Positions 1 through 9,718 of a stretch of DNA of 32,527 nt are shown one piece after another. Numbering within the stretch: position 1 is the stretch's first letter; each line of letters opens with the position of its first letter. The translations under genes and the position numbers were made by a program. Source of the DNA: Clostridia bacterium. Lineage in GTDB: Bacteria; Bacillota; Clostridia; Christensenellales; Aristaeellaceae. The notes below the pieces were generated by a model. That model had not been told where the DNA came from and ran no database searches. It worked only from the letters and a program-made list of their open reading frames with translations. The stretch lies in contig JAUNNK010000015.1 in the NCBI GenBank assembly GCA_030537335.1, positions 1-32,527 on the forward strand. Reading direction: 5' to 3'.

Positions 1-20
1 AATGCGGACGGAGGAATCGG

Positions 21-941
21 ATGGGTACTTCAAACAAACTGAAGGGACGCAAGCTCACCTCCAAAATGTGCGTGAAATGCGGAAAGGTGCTTCCATAGGA
101 CCGGTTCTATGCGAATCGGGACTGGGCGGCGCAGTCCTATCACGACGCATGGTGCAAGGAGTGCGCCGGGAAGTGCAGCGTCAGCAAGGAGGGTGCGCGG
201 GAATTCTGCTGGTACAACAACCGGCGCTGGTCCGACGCATACTGGGACATGGCGGTGAAAAAGGCGTCCTACGCTCTGGCCAACGATGCAGAGTATCTCG
301 CGGCCAGGGACGAAGCAAAGCGGGAGGAGCTGGCGAACCGCAGCGCAGGACGGTATTTCTTCAGCATCATGAACCTCGGCAACGTGTATCAGTACTCGGC
401 CAATATCGACACCGAAGGGAGCTACCGGGAATTCAACCCGGAATCCACCGCGGGCACGGTCACAAGGGATGACAGCGGCGCGTTCCTCGACGACGGCGAG
501 CTGATCTTCAGCCGCAAATGGAATGGCATGTACACGCAGCGGGAGATTGATTATCTGGACGACTATTACGCGCGGCTGGAGGAAGGCTTTGTGCTTGACA
601 ATCAGAACATCCAAGACTACGCCCGCAAAGCGGCCAAGGCTTCGCTGGACGCGGATATCAAGTACAGCAGAATGCGCCACGGGCAGGCCAGCGTCGCCGA
701 ATGGGAAAAGGCGCAGGCGATCTTCGACAATCTTTCCAAGTCGGCCAACTTTGCCGCCTGCAAGCGCAAGCCCGGCGATATGGCGGGACTGGGCTCTCTG
801 GGCGCAATCGTGGCCAAGATCGAGATGAGCGGCGAGCTGGACACGCCCATGGTGGAGTTCCCGCCGGATGACGTGGATAAAATCATTGCCGATTTCCGGC
901 ATACGGTCGCTGCGGTCGGTTTGGAGCAGGTGGTCGTATGA
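21..941 (+). CDS. Zinc-ribbon DNA-packaging protein, putative small terminase subunit
   Basis: 306 aa when the TAG at 96-98 (codon 26) is read as sense; TGA stop. The ATG at 21 is preceded by GGAGGAATCGG. The N-terminus carries a CVKC and a CKEC pair about 35 residues apart, as in small zinc ribbons; the TAG falls in the loop just after the first pair, before DRFY, where such ribbons often read P-L-x-x-F-Y. The rest is charged and helical. Its stop overlaps the start of the large terminase gene (ATGA), and this position directly upstream of terL is where small terminase subunits lie, so DNA recognition for packaging is inferred from context and not from a diagnostic motif. With TAG as stop only 25 residues would be made. 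Confidence 0.55.
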
Positions 942-2590
942 TGCTGACGCAGATCCGTGACGTCCGGAACCTGAAGCTGTGGGCCAGGCAGATTCAGTTC
1001 TGGCGGACGCACCTGGATGTGTTCATCGAGGAATACTTTCACATCCGGCTCAAGGACACGCAGCGCGTCGTCGCCCGACAGTTCGGCAATGCGGACACCC
1101 TCATGGTGGTCAAGAGCCGCGGCTACGGAAAGACGTGGCTGACGGCATTGTGCTGCATCGCCATCGGCGTGCTGTATCCCGGCAGTCTGATCGCCGTCGT
1201 CTCCGGCACCGCCGAGCAGGCGACGCTGATCGTCAAGAAGATTCAGGACTACTTCATCCGGAATCCGGAGATCATGCGCGAGATTCAGTGCGACGGTCAC
1301 CGGCCGGTGCAGCTCTCCCGCAACAAGGGCATCTGCACGCTCAAGAACGGCTCCAAGATTGAGAGCTATTCCGTCGGCACCATGCGCGGCAACCGTGCCA
1401 AGATCATGGTGATCGACGAGTCCCCCGAGGTCAAGGCGGACGATCTGGATGCGGTCATCGGTCCCGTGCGCAACACCAAGCGCGACATCTGCCACCAGCG
1501 TGGAATCAGGGATTACGCCAGCAAGACGATCTCGATCACATCCGCCTGCCTCAAGAGCAATTACTTCTACGCCATGTTCATGGGCACGCTGAAGGAATTC
1601 TCCTGGGGCAGTACGTCCAATTTCGCCTGCGCGCTGGACTACCGGAGCGCTGCCCGCGTGGGCATCACCGATATGGAGTTTTTCCTGAAGGAGCAGCGCA
1701 AGATGCCTGAAGCGAAGTTCGCCATGGAATATGGCAGCATCTTCGTCGGCGCAGAGTCCGGGAGCATGTTTCCATACGACCTGACCGAAAGCTGCAGGAC
1801 GCTCAGGCAGGTGGAGACTGCGCAGCCGACAAGCTGCACTTCCAACTACGTGATGGGCGTCGACCTCGCCACCTCCAGTGAGCGCAAGGCGGACAACGCG
1901 GTCATCACGGTCATCAAGCTGGTTGAGATGGAAAACGGCTGCTACCTGAAAAAGATGGTCTATATGCGCTCCTACCACGGCAAGCGTCTGGATGCGCTGG
2001 CAGAGGAGGTTCGACGAACATATGCGAGGTTTCCCCGGATCATCAAGATCGTATTCGACCATCGCGGCCTGGGCGACGCGCTTCCGGAATTTCTCGCCCA
2101 ACCGTGGACGGATGACAACGGCAAGGAGTATCCGCCGTGGACGCTGGACGATGCCAGGTCGCTCATCCACAATGCAGTGCCGATCCTGAGGAGCGTCAAG
2201 GCGAATCCGCAGATCAATCAGCAGCTGGTCTCCTGTCTGCGCGTGGCGTAGGAACAGCACTCCATTGAGCTGCCGGTAAATTCGCGCTATGCGGAGGCTG
2301 TGCCGGAAGACGATGCCGAAGAGGATGCGCCCAGGCAGCGAAAGCTGACGCTTCCGGAGAAAGCCGTCTTTCTGGAGGGCGACGCGCTGCAGATTGAGAT
2401 GGGCAATATCGTCATGCGAACCGGCGCGGGCGGCGCCGTACTGTACGACGTGGCGCGCACCAACCAGCACAAGGACCGCTATTCGGCGCTCTCCATGGCG
2501 GTGAGGTACGTCGCTGAGCTGGAGGAAATTCGCAAACGGCGGATGCAGCGGCCTTCGGACGCCTGCATTGGCGTGGTGAGCAAATTCTAA
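938..2590 (+). CDS. terL: Terminase large subunit (packaging ATPase/nuclease)
   Basis: 550 aa with one in-frame TAG at 2249-2251 (codon 438); TAA stop. The ATPase half has a Walker A loop SRGYGKT at residues 60-66 and a Walker B strand IMVIDE at 156-161. The nuclease half begins with VMGVDLATS (Asp309), the first acidic residue of an RNase H-like fold, followed later by FDHRGLGDAL. The protein would drive ATP-dependent DNA translocation into the prohead and cut the concatemer. The TAG lies in the nuclease half, in a stretch where homologues, as I recall them, read VALEQ. Truncation there would leave an ATPase with a damaged nuclease. It overlaps the upstream gene by 4 nt (ATGA) and is followed after 14 nt by the portal. 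Confidence 0.93.
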
Positions 2591-2604
2591 TGGGAGGAAT
2601 CGGA

Positions 2605-4149
2605 ATGGGATGGTTCAACAGGTAGCGTGGTTCGACCCAGCCACGGGATGAGCCCCGGTCGGAGCGGACAGTCGACATTGCCGTTGGCGCAAAGGATGAC
2701 GGCAAAGGGACGATGACCTACAACGATAAGAGCATCACCTACACCGGCGATCTGGCCAGCTACGACTACGACAGCATTCTGCGGGACAAGCAGCGAAATA
2801 TCAACAGTCTGTTTGAACTGAGCGATTATTATGTGGACGCCGACCCCATCTACCGGGGCATCATCAAGGGCGTGTACGTTCCCTTCAGCATTGCGGACGA
2901 TTGGAGATAGATCGGCGCCAACGAGCAGACCAAGCAGAAGTATGAGGAATATTACGAACGCATCGGCCTGGCGGATCGTGCGCGCAGCATCTATTACCAG
3001 TATTACAAATACGGGAACGTATATGTGTATCTGCTGGAGGATGAAAGGATCATCACGCTGCCGGTTCACCTGGTTCGCATTGCAAACGTCATGATCGGCA
3101 ACGAGCCTGTGCTGGAATTCAACTGCAAGTCCGTGCGCGATGATATGAAGCAGCAGGGCGTCAAGGCGCAGAAGGATTTCCTGGAGGATGAGGATCTGGA
3201 GGTGCGGCTGGAGGGCTTTCCGCCCGAGGTGGCGGAAGCGCTGAAGAAGGGCGTGGACTGGGTTCAGCTCAACCCGGAGAACACCTTCGTGATGCAGGAC
3301 TTCAAGGAGGACTGGACGCGATATGCAGTGCCCATGGTCGCCACCTGCCTGAGCGCGTTTCGCAGGAAGGCGCTCATTGCGCAGTACGAATCGGCATAGC
3401 TGAATCTCGGCGCGCACAGCTTCGTGCATGTTACCTACGGCGATTCCAAAAGCGACGTCATGCCGGACATCACGCAGCTGAACGCGGTCAACGCGCTGTT
3501 TCGCCGCGCCATGACGGGCTCGGCCCTTGCGACGACCAACCACCTGTGCAAGGCGGAGGTCATCCAGCCCGACCTCAATGAGATGTTTTCGGATGACAAA
3601 TACAGGGACGTCAACGCGGAGATCCTGTCCGCAGGCGGCATTTCGGGCATCATCGTCTCCGGCCGCGCCGAGGATGGCAGCAACTTTGCCTCTGCCCAGG
3701 TGTCCATGCAGACGGCGGCGATCCGCATTAAGCAGGCGCGCGATAACTTCTGCGAGCTGATAGACAAGATCAATCTGCGGCTCAACGGTCACGGTCGAAG
3801 CGGCGTTACCCACAGCCGGCCTGAAAATGTGCCGCGCTTCACCTATCCGCCTGTGGATCTGGCCAACAGCCAGAAGTTCCAGGAGGCATGCCTGAAGCTG
3901 TGGGAAGCCGGCGTCGTCTCCACCAAAACGATGCTGCAGACCCACGGTTACGACATGGATCAGGAGGTCGAGCGCATGAAGCACGATCCACCCAGGGAAA
4001 AGGCTGCGGCTGACGTTCAGTCCTCCGAAGGCGCCGGCAGCGGCAAGGTCGGACGGCCGGAGATGGATGCTTCGGAGCGGACTTCGGATCCCCTGAAGGC
4101 CGCAACCGGCAAGCAGCCAAAGCCATCCAATCCCGAGGGAAGTCTGTAA
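2605..4149 (+). CDS. Portal protein
   Basis: 514 aa with three in-frame TAGs at 2623-2625, 2908-2910 and 3397-3399 (codons 7, 102 and 265); TAA stop. ATG 2605 follows GGAGGAATCGG with normal spacing, which fixes the start upstream of the first TAG. Portal-like features are the Tyr-rich region around residues 125-145 (YYQYYKYGNVYVYL), the LPVHLVRI strand, NPENTFVMQD, and the AGGISGIIVSGR plus SMQTAAIRIKQ region near residues 350-380. It would form the dodecameric ring at the capsid vertex and dock the terminase. The C-terminal 60 residues are charged and probably disordered. If TAG were stop, the largest piece would be a C-terminal fragment without a proper start. Confidence 0.9.
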
Positions 4150-4161
4150 TGGAGGTATGAG

Positions 4162-5250
4162 ATGCAGAAAGTGATCTTCGAAGCGCTGCATGTTGAGCTG
4201 GCGGAGGCGCGGCAGAACGACATTTACATGACGGTGCTCATGCGGATGTTCTCGACGCGGCCAAATCGCAACGGTTTTGCAGTGAGCGCGGCGTTCATCG
4301 ACAATATCGTCGCCAACGCCGCGAAATACACCTGTCTGCCCTAGTGCGCCGACGCCAACCGGCTGCGGCGCGGCGACACGCAGGGTTAGACCCACATGCT
4401 GGACGCGCAGTCCGGCAGATTTGAAAGCGAGCAGATCGGCTCGTTTTTTGCTTTCTACCGCGCAGTGGATGCGGAAGGCGTCGTCAGCCTGATCGGCGAG
4501 GCGCGCATTCCCAAGCGGCAGCCCGAGCTGTGCGAAACGCTCTGCCGCATGTATCATGCAGGGACGCTGAACTTCTCCTTTGAGATTTCGGTCGCGCTGC
4601 TGACGGAGCAGGACGGCGTACAGGTGATCGACGCAGCGGAGGGCAACGAGCTGATTGGCATGGCGGTGGTGACACACCCCGCCTGTCCGGAGGCCACTGC
4701 GCTCAGGCTGGTGGCCGAAGAACAAAACGATAGCGGAAGGGATGAAACGGATATGGACGAAAAGGATAAGCGCATTGCCGAGCTGGAGGGCAAGCTTCAG
4801 CAGGCGGAACAGAAGTCGGAGTGCGACGAGGAGCTGCGCAAGAAGGACGAGGCGCTGGAGGAGGCTGAAAAGAGGCGCAGCCGCTGCGAAGCGGAGCATG
4901 CCGAGTGCCTGGCGCAGCTTGCGGAAAGGGACGAGCGCATTGCCGGCCTTGAGACGCAGGTTGCCGAGCTGACGCCCTTCAAGGCGGAAGCGGAACAGCT
5001 CCGGGCAGAAAAGGCCGCTGCAGAGCTGGTCGCCAGACAGCAGGAGCTGACGCACTTTGCCGAGACCCAGGGTCTGGACCTCAAGGCGGACGTCATTGCA
5101 GAAGCCATCCGGAAGGCGGATTATGCCACGCTGGTTGCTGAGGTTGTCAAGGCGGAAAGGCCCGCTGTAAGGCCGGTGGTCGCATCCTACGCCATGGGCA
5201 GCGGCATCGCTGCCAGGGGCGAGTACGATGACCTGCTGGGCAAGGCCTGA
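4162..5250 (+). CDS. Prohead protease fused to a coiled-coil scaffold domain
   Basis: 362 aa with TAGs at 4342-4344 and 4387-4389 (codons 61 and 76); TGA stop. ATG 4162 follows GGAGG at 4151-4155. Residues 1-190 look like a phage head maturation protease, with a GSFFAFY strand and an NFSFEIS strand, though I cannot assign the catalytic residues with certainty. Residues about 195-320 are strongly heptad-like (repeated EL/LEEAEK/LAERDERI), as expected of a scaffolding domain. The C-terminus RGEYDDLLGKA may be the capsid-binding end. Fusion of protease and scaffold, immediately before decoration and capsid genes, is known in Bacillota siphoviruses. Both TAGs sit in the protease domain. Confidence 0.75.
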
Positions 5251-5267
5251 GAAGGAGGATTGAGAAA

Positions 5268-5711
5268 ATGGCTGGATATGTGACCAAGCTGATGGGCCAC
5301 GTTTACGATGGCGCCAACACCGCCGCCGAGCCGCTGATCAACGGCGTGTTCGCGGAAATCACCCCGGACGGCGTGAAAAAGACCGCAGCTGCGAAGGACA
5401 CCGTTCTGCGCGTGGAGGAAAAGACCGAGCTGTGGGGCAATCCCGCCCTGCGCTAGAATGTGACCGGCGTGGGTACGGATGAGGTCTACTTCGTGGAGAA
5501 CGAATGGGAAGTCGACGAAAACGCCGAATGGAACGAGGCGGACTACACGCTGCCCTCCGGAAAGTACGTGCGTATGAAGCGCCTGCTGCCCGGCGAGCAG
5601 GTGATCATGACGGTGGCCTCCGATCTGTTCGCCGCGCTGAACGTCGGCGACGCCGTACAGCCCGTTGCGGACGGCACGGTAGCCAAGTACACGAAGCCGT
5701 CCGGAACCTGA
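5268..5711 (+). CDS. Probable capsid decoration or stabilising protein
   Basis: 147 aa with one TAG at 5454-5456 (codon 63); TGA stop. ATG 5268 follows AAGGAGG at 5251-5257. The sequence is small, beta-rich and acidic, with no membrane segment. I do not recognise a diagnostic motif; the call rests on size, composition and position between the protease/scaffold gene and the major capsid gene, where decoration proteins usually lie. The residues around the TAG read NPALR-TAG-NVTGVG, a strand-like hydrophobic context that suits leucine better than glutamine. An alternative is a short head-fibre protein. Confidence 0.5.
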
Positions 5712-5726
5712 TGGGAGGAATGAGAG

Positions 5727-6728
5727 ATGAATCCGATTGAAATCAGAAATGACAGCCGCCTGGTGAAGCTGATCACTGCCCAGGCGCGCGGTGAAAGGGT
5801 GGACTCCGACCAGGCGGAAAAGGCTGCAAAGCTGATTGCGGAGTAGGCCTCCGATCCCACTCCGCACAACAAGTACGTGATCGGTCAGCTGGTGGGCTTT
5901 ACCGTCAATGAAATGACCCGTCCCCAGACCGACTGGCTGAACCATGTCGCCGACGTCAAGCGCGTCAATTACGGAGAGAAGGCAGCCTTCAAGGTGAAGA
6001 TGGACGGAATTCAGGCGTTCATTCAGGCGAAGGGCTCCACTCCGGCGCGCAGCAAGGTTGCGCACAAGCAGGTGACGCTGGATACCATCGCCGTATCCGC
6101 CCGCCCCGTGATCAACCTGTACGAGCTGCGCACCGGCCGCGTCCAGATGGCCGACCTGATCCGCGACGCCGCCAATGAGATGACGCTCAAGCAGATCGAG
6201 TACATCCAGAGCGTGCTGCACGGCGCCGTCACGGACTGGTCCGCACCCTTTTACGGAACCGGCGCAGGCATCGTCAAGACGGTGCTGAATCCGATGATCC
6301 AGCACTGGATGCGCACCGGAGCGGTCTCCCTGCTGGGCGACATCGCCATCATCTCCAAGCTGGCGGAGCAGACCGGCTTCACGGCGGCGACGGCCACCCA
6401 GCAGTATTCGCCTGCGGTGATAGACGAGGTCATGCGCACCGGCCTCATCGGCACCTATTACGGCGCCAAGGTTGTCAGCCTGGTCAACCCCTATCTGGGC
6501 GACAACGTGACCCCGGTGATCGATACGAACCGCCTGTACGTCCTGCCCTCCGGAGCATCCGCGGATATGCGTCCGCTGAAGGTGCTCTACGAAGGCGACG
6601 TGCAGTCCACGGAGGCCACCAATATCGATGATCTGGCCTATGAGGTTCGACTGGATCAGTGGTTCGGCGCGGCCATCGTCAGCGGCAAGACCCCGACCCG
6701 GAGCGTCTACACCGACTCCACCCCCTGA
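5727..6728 (+). CDS. Major capsid protein
   Basis: 333 aa with a single TAG at 5844-5846 (codon 40); TGA stop. ATG 5727 follows GGGAGG at 5713-5718 with an 8-nt spacer, which makes the TAG-containing N-terminus real. The bulk of the protein (residues 50-333) has the composition of an HK97-fold capsid subunit: RPVINLYELRTGR, the long helix DLIRDAANEMTLKQIEYI, and late beta strands such as NRLYVLPSGA and EVRLDQWFGAAI. It would assemble the icosahedral shell. Placement after scaffold and decoration and before the connectors supports this. Because the TAG is at codon 40, standard-code translation would give only a 39-residue peptide. Confidence 0.85.
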
Positions 6729-6747
6729 GCCGGCCCGTGACAGAGCG

Positions 6748-6772
6748 GCGGAGAGCTTGAAAAGCTCTCCGC
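6748..6772 (+). other. Strong RNA hairpin downstream of the capsid gene
   Basis: GCGGAGAGCTT, loop GAA, then AAGCTCTCCGC: 11 perfect base pairs with a 3-nt loop, in the 59-nt gap between the capsid gene and the next gene. No T-run follows; the next bases form the GGGAGG ribosome site. It is therefore more likely an mRNA-stabilising or processing element that favours capsid mRNA than an intrinsic terminator. Confidence 0.6.
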
Positions 6773-6787
6773 CCGGGAGGTGAGAAT

Positions 6788-7210
6788 TTGGAAAAGTTCA
6801 AGGTATACAATCCGCGAAAGTTTGCGATTGGGATGATCCTGCAAAATGGTTTGGAGTGTACTATTCAGCCGCACTCCTTTGCACTGCTTTCACAGGACGA
6901 TATCGAGTATCTGGCGAGCATTGCACCGGCGCTCTTCGAGGGCGAAAAGCTGCTGCGGCTCGAGGACCGCGCGTTGTCCGCACAGCTGGGCTTTATCGAC
7001 AGCGATACGCAGCCGGCTCTGGACACCGCGGAAATCCGCCGATGCCTGTCTCAGCGGGTTCCTCAGGTCAAGGCGTGGCTGGACGGCATTCAGGAGCCCT
7101 TCCTTCTGGACGCAGTCTGCGACGTGGCAGCGGAGATGGATCTGCCGGCCAGCAAGCTGCAGCTTCTGCAGGAGCGCATGCCGGATCGTGAATTTCTGAC
7201 CAGGGATTGA
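6788..7210 (+). CDS. Hypothetical connector-region protein
   Basis: 140 aa, no internal TAG, TGA stop. The start is TTG at 6788, chosen because GGGAGGTGAG ends just upstream and no ATG fits. The protein has an N-terminal beta part (FKVYNPRKFAIGM) and a helical C-terminal half. I do not recognise the family. It sits between the capsid gene and the first head-tail adaptor, so a role at the capsid vertex or in tail attachment is plausible but inferred. It is one of only four late reading frames here without a TAG. Confidence 0.7.
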   Translation: MEKFKVYNPRKFAIGMILQNGLECTIQPHSFALLSQDDIEYLASIAPALFEGEKLLRLEDRALSAQLGFIDSDTQPALDTAEIRRCLSQRVPQVKAWLDGIQEPFLLDAVCDVAAEMDLPASKLQLLQERMPDREFLTRD

Positions 7211-7221
7211 GGTGAACTGCC

Positions 7222-7611
7222 ATGACGGACATGGAGAAGCTGGCGCAGGAGCTGAAGCAGCGCACCGAGTGGCAGGATACGCCTGTTGAGCTGGTCGCGG
7301 AGGACTATCTGGAGATCGTCCGTCAGGCAGTGCGGCACCTGTACGTCATGACCGGGCGCTATACCCAGTACAGCGAAGATGGATCCATCGCATAGAGCGC
7401 GGACGAGTATGAATACGTGCTTACCACGGCGGAGATCGGCTTCTACCGGCGCGTGCAGAGCGACGTCAACCGCATCGTCGGCTATTCCACCGACGCCATG
7501 ACGATCACCAATGCCGACAAGCCCTACGCAAACCTCAGCCAGACCGTCGCAGAGCTGCTGAGCAGGCAGCGCGTTCTCTACTACAAGATGACGCGATTTA
7601 CGCTGCTATGA
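7222..7611 (+). CDS. Head-tail connector (adaptor) protein
   Basis: 129 aa with one TAG at 7393-7395 (codon 58); TGA stop. ATG 7222 is preceded by GAGGTGAAC. The protein is mostly helical (LVAEDYLEIVRQAVRHLYVMTG; TTAEIGFYRRVQSDVN), as in the small helical adaptors that plug onto the portal, and it sits second after the capsid gene. The TAG follows DGSIA and precedes SADEYEYVL. Identification as adaptor is by size, helicity and gene order; no catalytic motif is expected. Confidence 0.6.
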
Positions 7612-7623
7612 GGAGGAATGCCT

Positions 7624-8319
7624 TTGAAGTATTATATTCCGCCCACCTAGCAGCAGGATTTCCGGGACTGGCTGGCGACCGACGTTCCCCACGCAAACTA
7701 CGATTTCGAGCTGATCCGGGACTGGTACGCCCGCGAGGACGAAGGATATGAACCTGTTCATCTCCGCGCCCTCTACTATCCCATCAACTGGAAATCCAAG
7801 ATCGGCAATTCGGACGCAAACTCCAATTTCAAGACCAGCTATGACGTTCGCATCCGCAAGGGCGACATCGTCATCCGCATGGACAATCGGCAGATCTACA
7901 TGCTCAACTGGCAGGTGCAGCATCTGCCCAACAACCAGACCACGCAGGCCATTGACTGCAACGCCATGCTGACCTTCGAGCGTCATAGGGATGAGCAGGT
8001 GGACGATCGGGGGTTTCTGATCCGTGAGGCTTTCGACGAGGTCATCGCCCCTTCGATTCCCTGCGTCTATTCCGAGTACACGGGGCGTCCCGATTACGCG
8101 GTTGGCTACAACACGCCGGGCATCACGGCAGATCATCTGCTGACTGTGCAGGTGCAGTGGAACGCAAGGACCCGCAATCTGCGCACCGGCGACAAATTCA
8201 GCCTGCTCCACTCCCGCTACCGCATCGTCAGTCTCGTTGGCACGGAGCTGGATCTGAAACAGGAGCGCGGCATTCTGAACCTGATGGCGAGGAAGGCTGC
8301 CGGGGAGGAGGCGCCATGA
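7624..8319 (+). CDS. Head closure (stopper) protein
   Basis: 231 aa with one TAG at 7648-7650 (codon 9); TGA stop. TTG 7624 is preferred over the in-frame ATG at 7618, because AGGAGG (7611-7616) ends one base before that ATG but seven before the TTG. The product is beta-rich (YDVRIRKGDIVIRMDNRQIY) and lies third in the connector block, the usual place of the stopper that retains DNA. The family is not recognised with certainty. Its stop overlaps the next start (ATGA). Here the TAG precedes two CAG codons and does not discriminate between Leu and Gln. Confidence 0.55.
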
Positions 8320-8873
8320 ACGGACGGTGCAATCTGATTATGCTGGACGAAGCCGCGCTGATGTCCATTCTGAGGAACGAGGCGAAGGAGTCCCTGGAGC
8401 TGGAGGGGCAGCGACTGCTCAGCCATATGCGCCGGGAGGTTGATCGGACCACCTGCGGAGGTGCGCCGGGCAAACCGGCATGGCGGCAGGAGATCGCACA
8501 GAATCTTGAGCATACGGCGACCGCCGTCACAGACGATTCCGTCTCCATGGACTTCGGATACTCACCGTCCGGAAAAGCGGACGAAGTGCGCGCGATGGTC
8601 GTGGAGGCGGGCTCCGGCAGTGCGGTGGGCGGCGATGCCATTCACGCGGGCCCTGCGGGGCGCAGCGTCTGGGATGGCGATCTGTCCGAGCGGCATCCAT
8701 CCAGAGCCAGGAGCGAATACGCATAGCCCGAAGCGTTCAACCAGACCGGAAATGCCTTCGTTGAAAATGCGGTGCGCATGATGCGCGCGGAGTTCGGCGA
8801 CATGACCGAGCTCGTATTCGCCACCACACCCGACAGCGCCTACTATGGAAATGTGACGGTGAAGAGCTCATGA
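8316..8873 (+). CDS. HK97 gp10-like neck/tail completion protein
   Basis: 185 aa with one TAG at 8724-8726 (codon 137); TGA stop. The start overlaps the preceding stop (ATGA) and follows GGGGAGGAGG. The N-terminal helix, a central Gly-rich segment, and a C-terminal PEAFNQTGNAFVENAVRMM helix fit small neck proteins of the gp10 type; the assignment also uses gene order. The TAG lies between EYA and PEAFNQ, where related proteins as I remember them read LP. The next gene overlaps by 4 nt. Confidence 0.55.
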
Positions 8874-9343
8874 AGAAGCAGCGCACCTGGCACGATAATA
8901 TGAACAACGTCATTCGCGACGTGCTGTTCCCGGACGCGGAGCTGAAGGGACTGATGTGCATTCCCGACGGCCAGCGGAACAACCTCCGCGAGTTTATCGG
9001 GCGATACTTCATTGAGGACGCGCTGCCGGACGAGCCGGTAACGGATGAAAAGGTGCGCGTCATCTGGTACGAAACGGAGGGCGCGGCGCTGGGAACGGTC
9101 CATGTGCTGCGGAAGTACCTCGCTTTTGACGTGTACGTCCATAACGACTGCCTCTACAACGTTTCCAGCGACCGGCTCAAGCGGCGGGACAAGCAAATCG
9201 GCCAGCGGCTCAAGGAGCTGCTGACCGGAAAAAGTCACGTATGCGGCTTGCGGTTTCAGTACGTAGACGAGTACCATCTCGGTGCAAAGACCATCGGTTA
9301 TCGAAGGTACCACATCGTGTTTTCCTATGTCACGACGTGGTAA
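8870..9343 (+). CDS. Tail completion or tail terminator protein
   Basis: 157 aa, no TAG, TAA stop. It starts in an ATGA overlap with the preceding gene. An alpha/beta composition (VRVIWYETEGAALGTVHVL; YLAFDVYVHND) and its place as the last connector gene before the tail tube suit a tail terminator, which caps the tail and joins it to the head. No specific motif. It ends four bases before the convergent repressor gene, so late transcripts must run antisense into that gene. Confidence 0.5.
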   Translation: MKKQRTWHDNMNNVIRDVLFPDAELKGLMCIPDGQRNNLREFIGRYFIEDALPDEPVTDEKVRVIWYETEGAALGTVHVLRKYLAFDVYVHNDCLYNVSSDRLKRRDKQIGQRLKELLTGKSHVCGLRFQYVDEYHLGAKTIGYRRYHIVFSYVTTW

Positions 9344-9347
9344 GGTC

Positions 9348-9587
9348 CTACTCTTCCAGCCCTGCAAAGAAGGCATTGTAGTCCACGCCGAAAAGCTGTT
9401 TGAGCGCAACCAGCTCGGTAACGCGAATGTTGTAATCCCCACCTTCGATCTGTGAGTAGATGCTGCGCGATATGTCACATCCCGCCAGCTGGAGCTTGGC
9501 AACCACCTGCTCCTGCGTCATGTGCGCCTGGATGCGCAATTCCCGGATTTTCCGGCCAATATTTGCGTCTTGCCGGATTTTCTGCAC
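9348..9587 (-). CDS. Small XRE/Cro-type HTH repressor, ends in TAG
   Basis: 79 aa on the minus strand. The start is GTG at 9587-9585 with GGGAGG eight bases upstream. Residues 10-65 form an XRE helix-turn-helix: IGRKIRELR, MTQEQVVAKL, then SRSIYSQIEGG. It is the only minus-strand gene and lies head to head with the SLOG gene across two matching operators, so autoregulation and control of that gene are likely. It is also the only convincing gene in the window that ends in TAG (9350-9348). If that TAG is read as sense, the protein gains six residues (X-DLTTS) before TGA at 9332-9330. No internal TAG, so it is fully legible to a standard-code host. Confidence 0.85.
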   Translation of the reverse strand: MQKIRQDANIGRKIRELRIQAHMTQEQVVAKLQLAGCDISRSIYSQIEGGDYNIRVTELVALKQLFGVDYNAFFAGLEE

Positions 9588-9610
9588 CGCGCATCCCTCC
9601 CATCAAAGTT

Positions 9611-9630
9611 TTGCAATGAAAGCATTGCAA
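9611..9630. promoter_or_regulatory. Operator O1 of the HTH/SLOG cassette
   Basis: Inverted repeat TTGCAAT-N6-ATTGCAA, extendable to 8 bp per arm (TTGCAATG/CATTGCAA). It abuts the leftward -10 and lies just upstream of the rightward -35. It shares its arms with O2, 54 bp away centre to centre, as expected for a dimeric HTH repressor. Confidence 0.75.
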
Positions 9631-9656
9631 TATACCTTGATTTTAGGCGATCCAAC
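9629..9656 (-). promoter_or_regulatory. Leftward promoter for the HTH gene
   Basis: Read on the minus strand: -35 GTTGGA (9656-9651), 16-bp spacer, -10 TATATT (9634-9629). Its start point would fall in O1, so the HTH protein could repress its own gene. Confidence 0.5.
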
Positions 9657-9665
9657 GGTTAGAAT
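9637..9665 (+). promoter_or_regulatory. Rightward promoter for the SLOG gene
   Basis: -35 TTGATT (9637-9642), 17-bp spacer, -10 TAGAAT (9660-9665). O2 begins at the last base of the -10 and covers the start point, so repression by the divergent HTH protein is expected. Confidence 0.65.
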
Positions 9666-9684
9666 TGCAATATATACATTGCAA
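9665..9684. promoter_or_regulatory. Operator O2 of the HTH/SLOG cassette
   Basis: TTGCAAT-N6-ATTGCAA, identical arms and spacing to O1 with a different 6-bp centre (ATATAC). It overlaps the rightward -10 and start point. Confidence 0.75.
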
Positions 9685-9718
9685 ACCAAAATTCTATCCG
9701 ATTCGAGGTGGGAAATCC

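Noticed and set aside
2-472. Open frame of 156 codons at the left edge.
   Set aside because: It is out of frame with the zinc-ribbon gene, has no ribosome site, and its sequence is low-complexity Arg/Gly rich.
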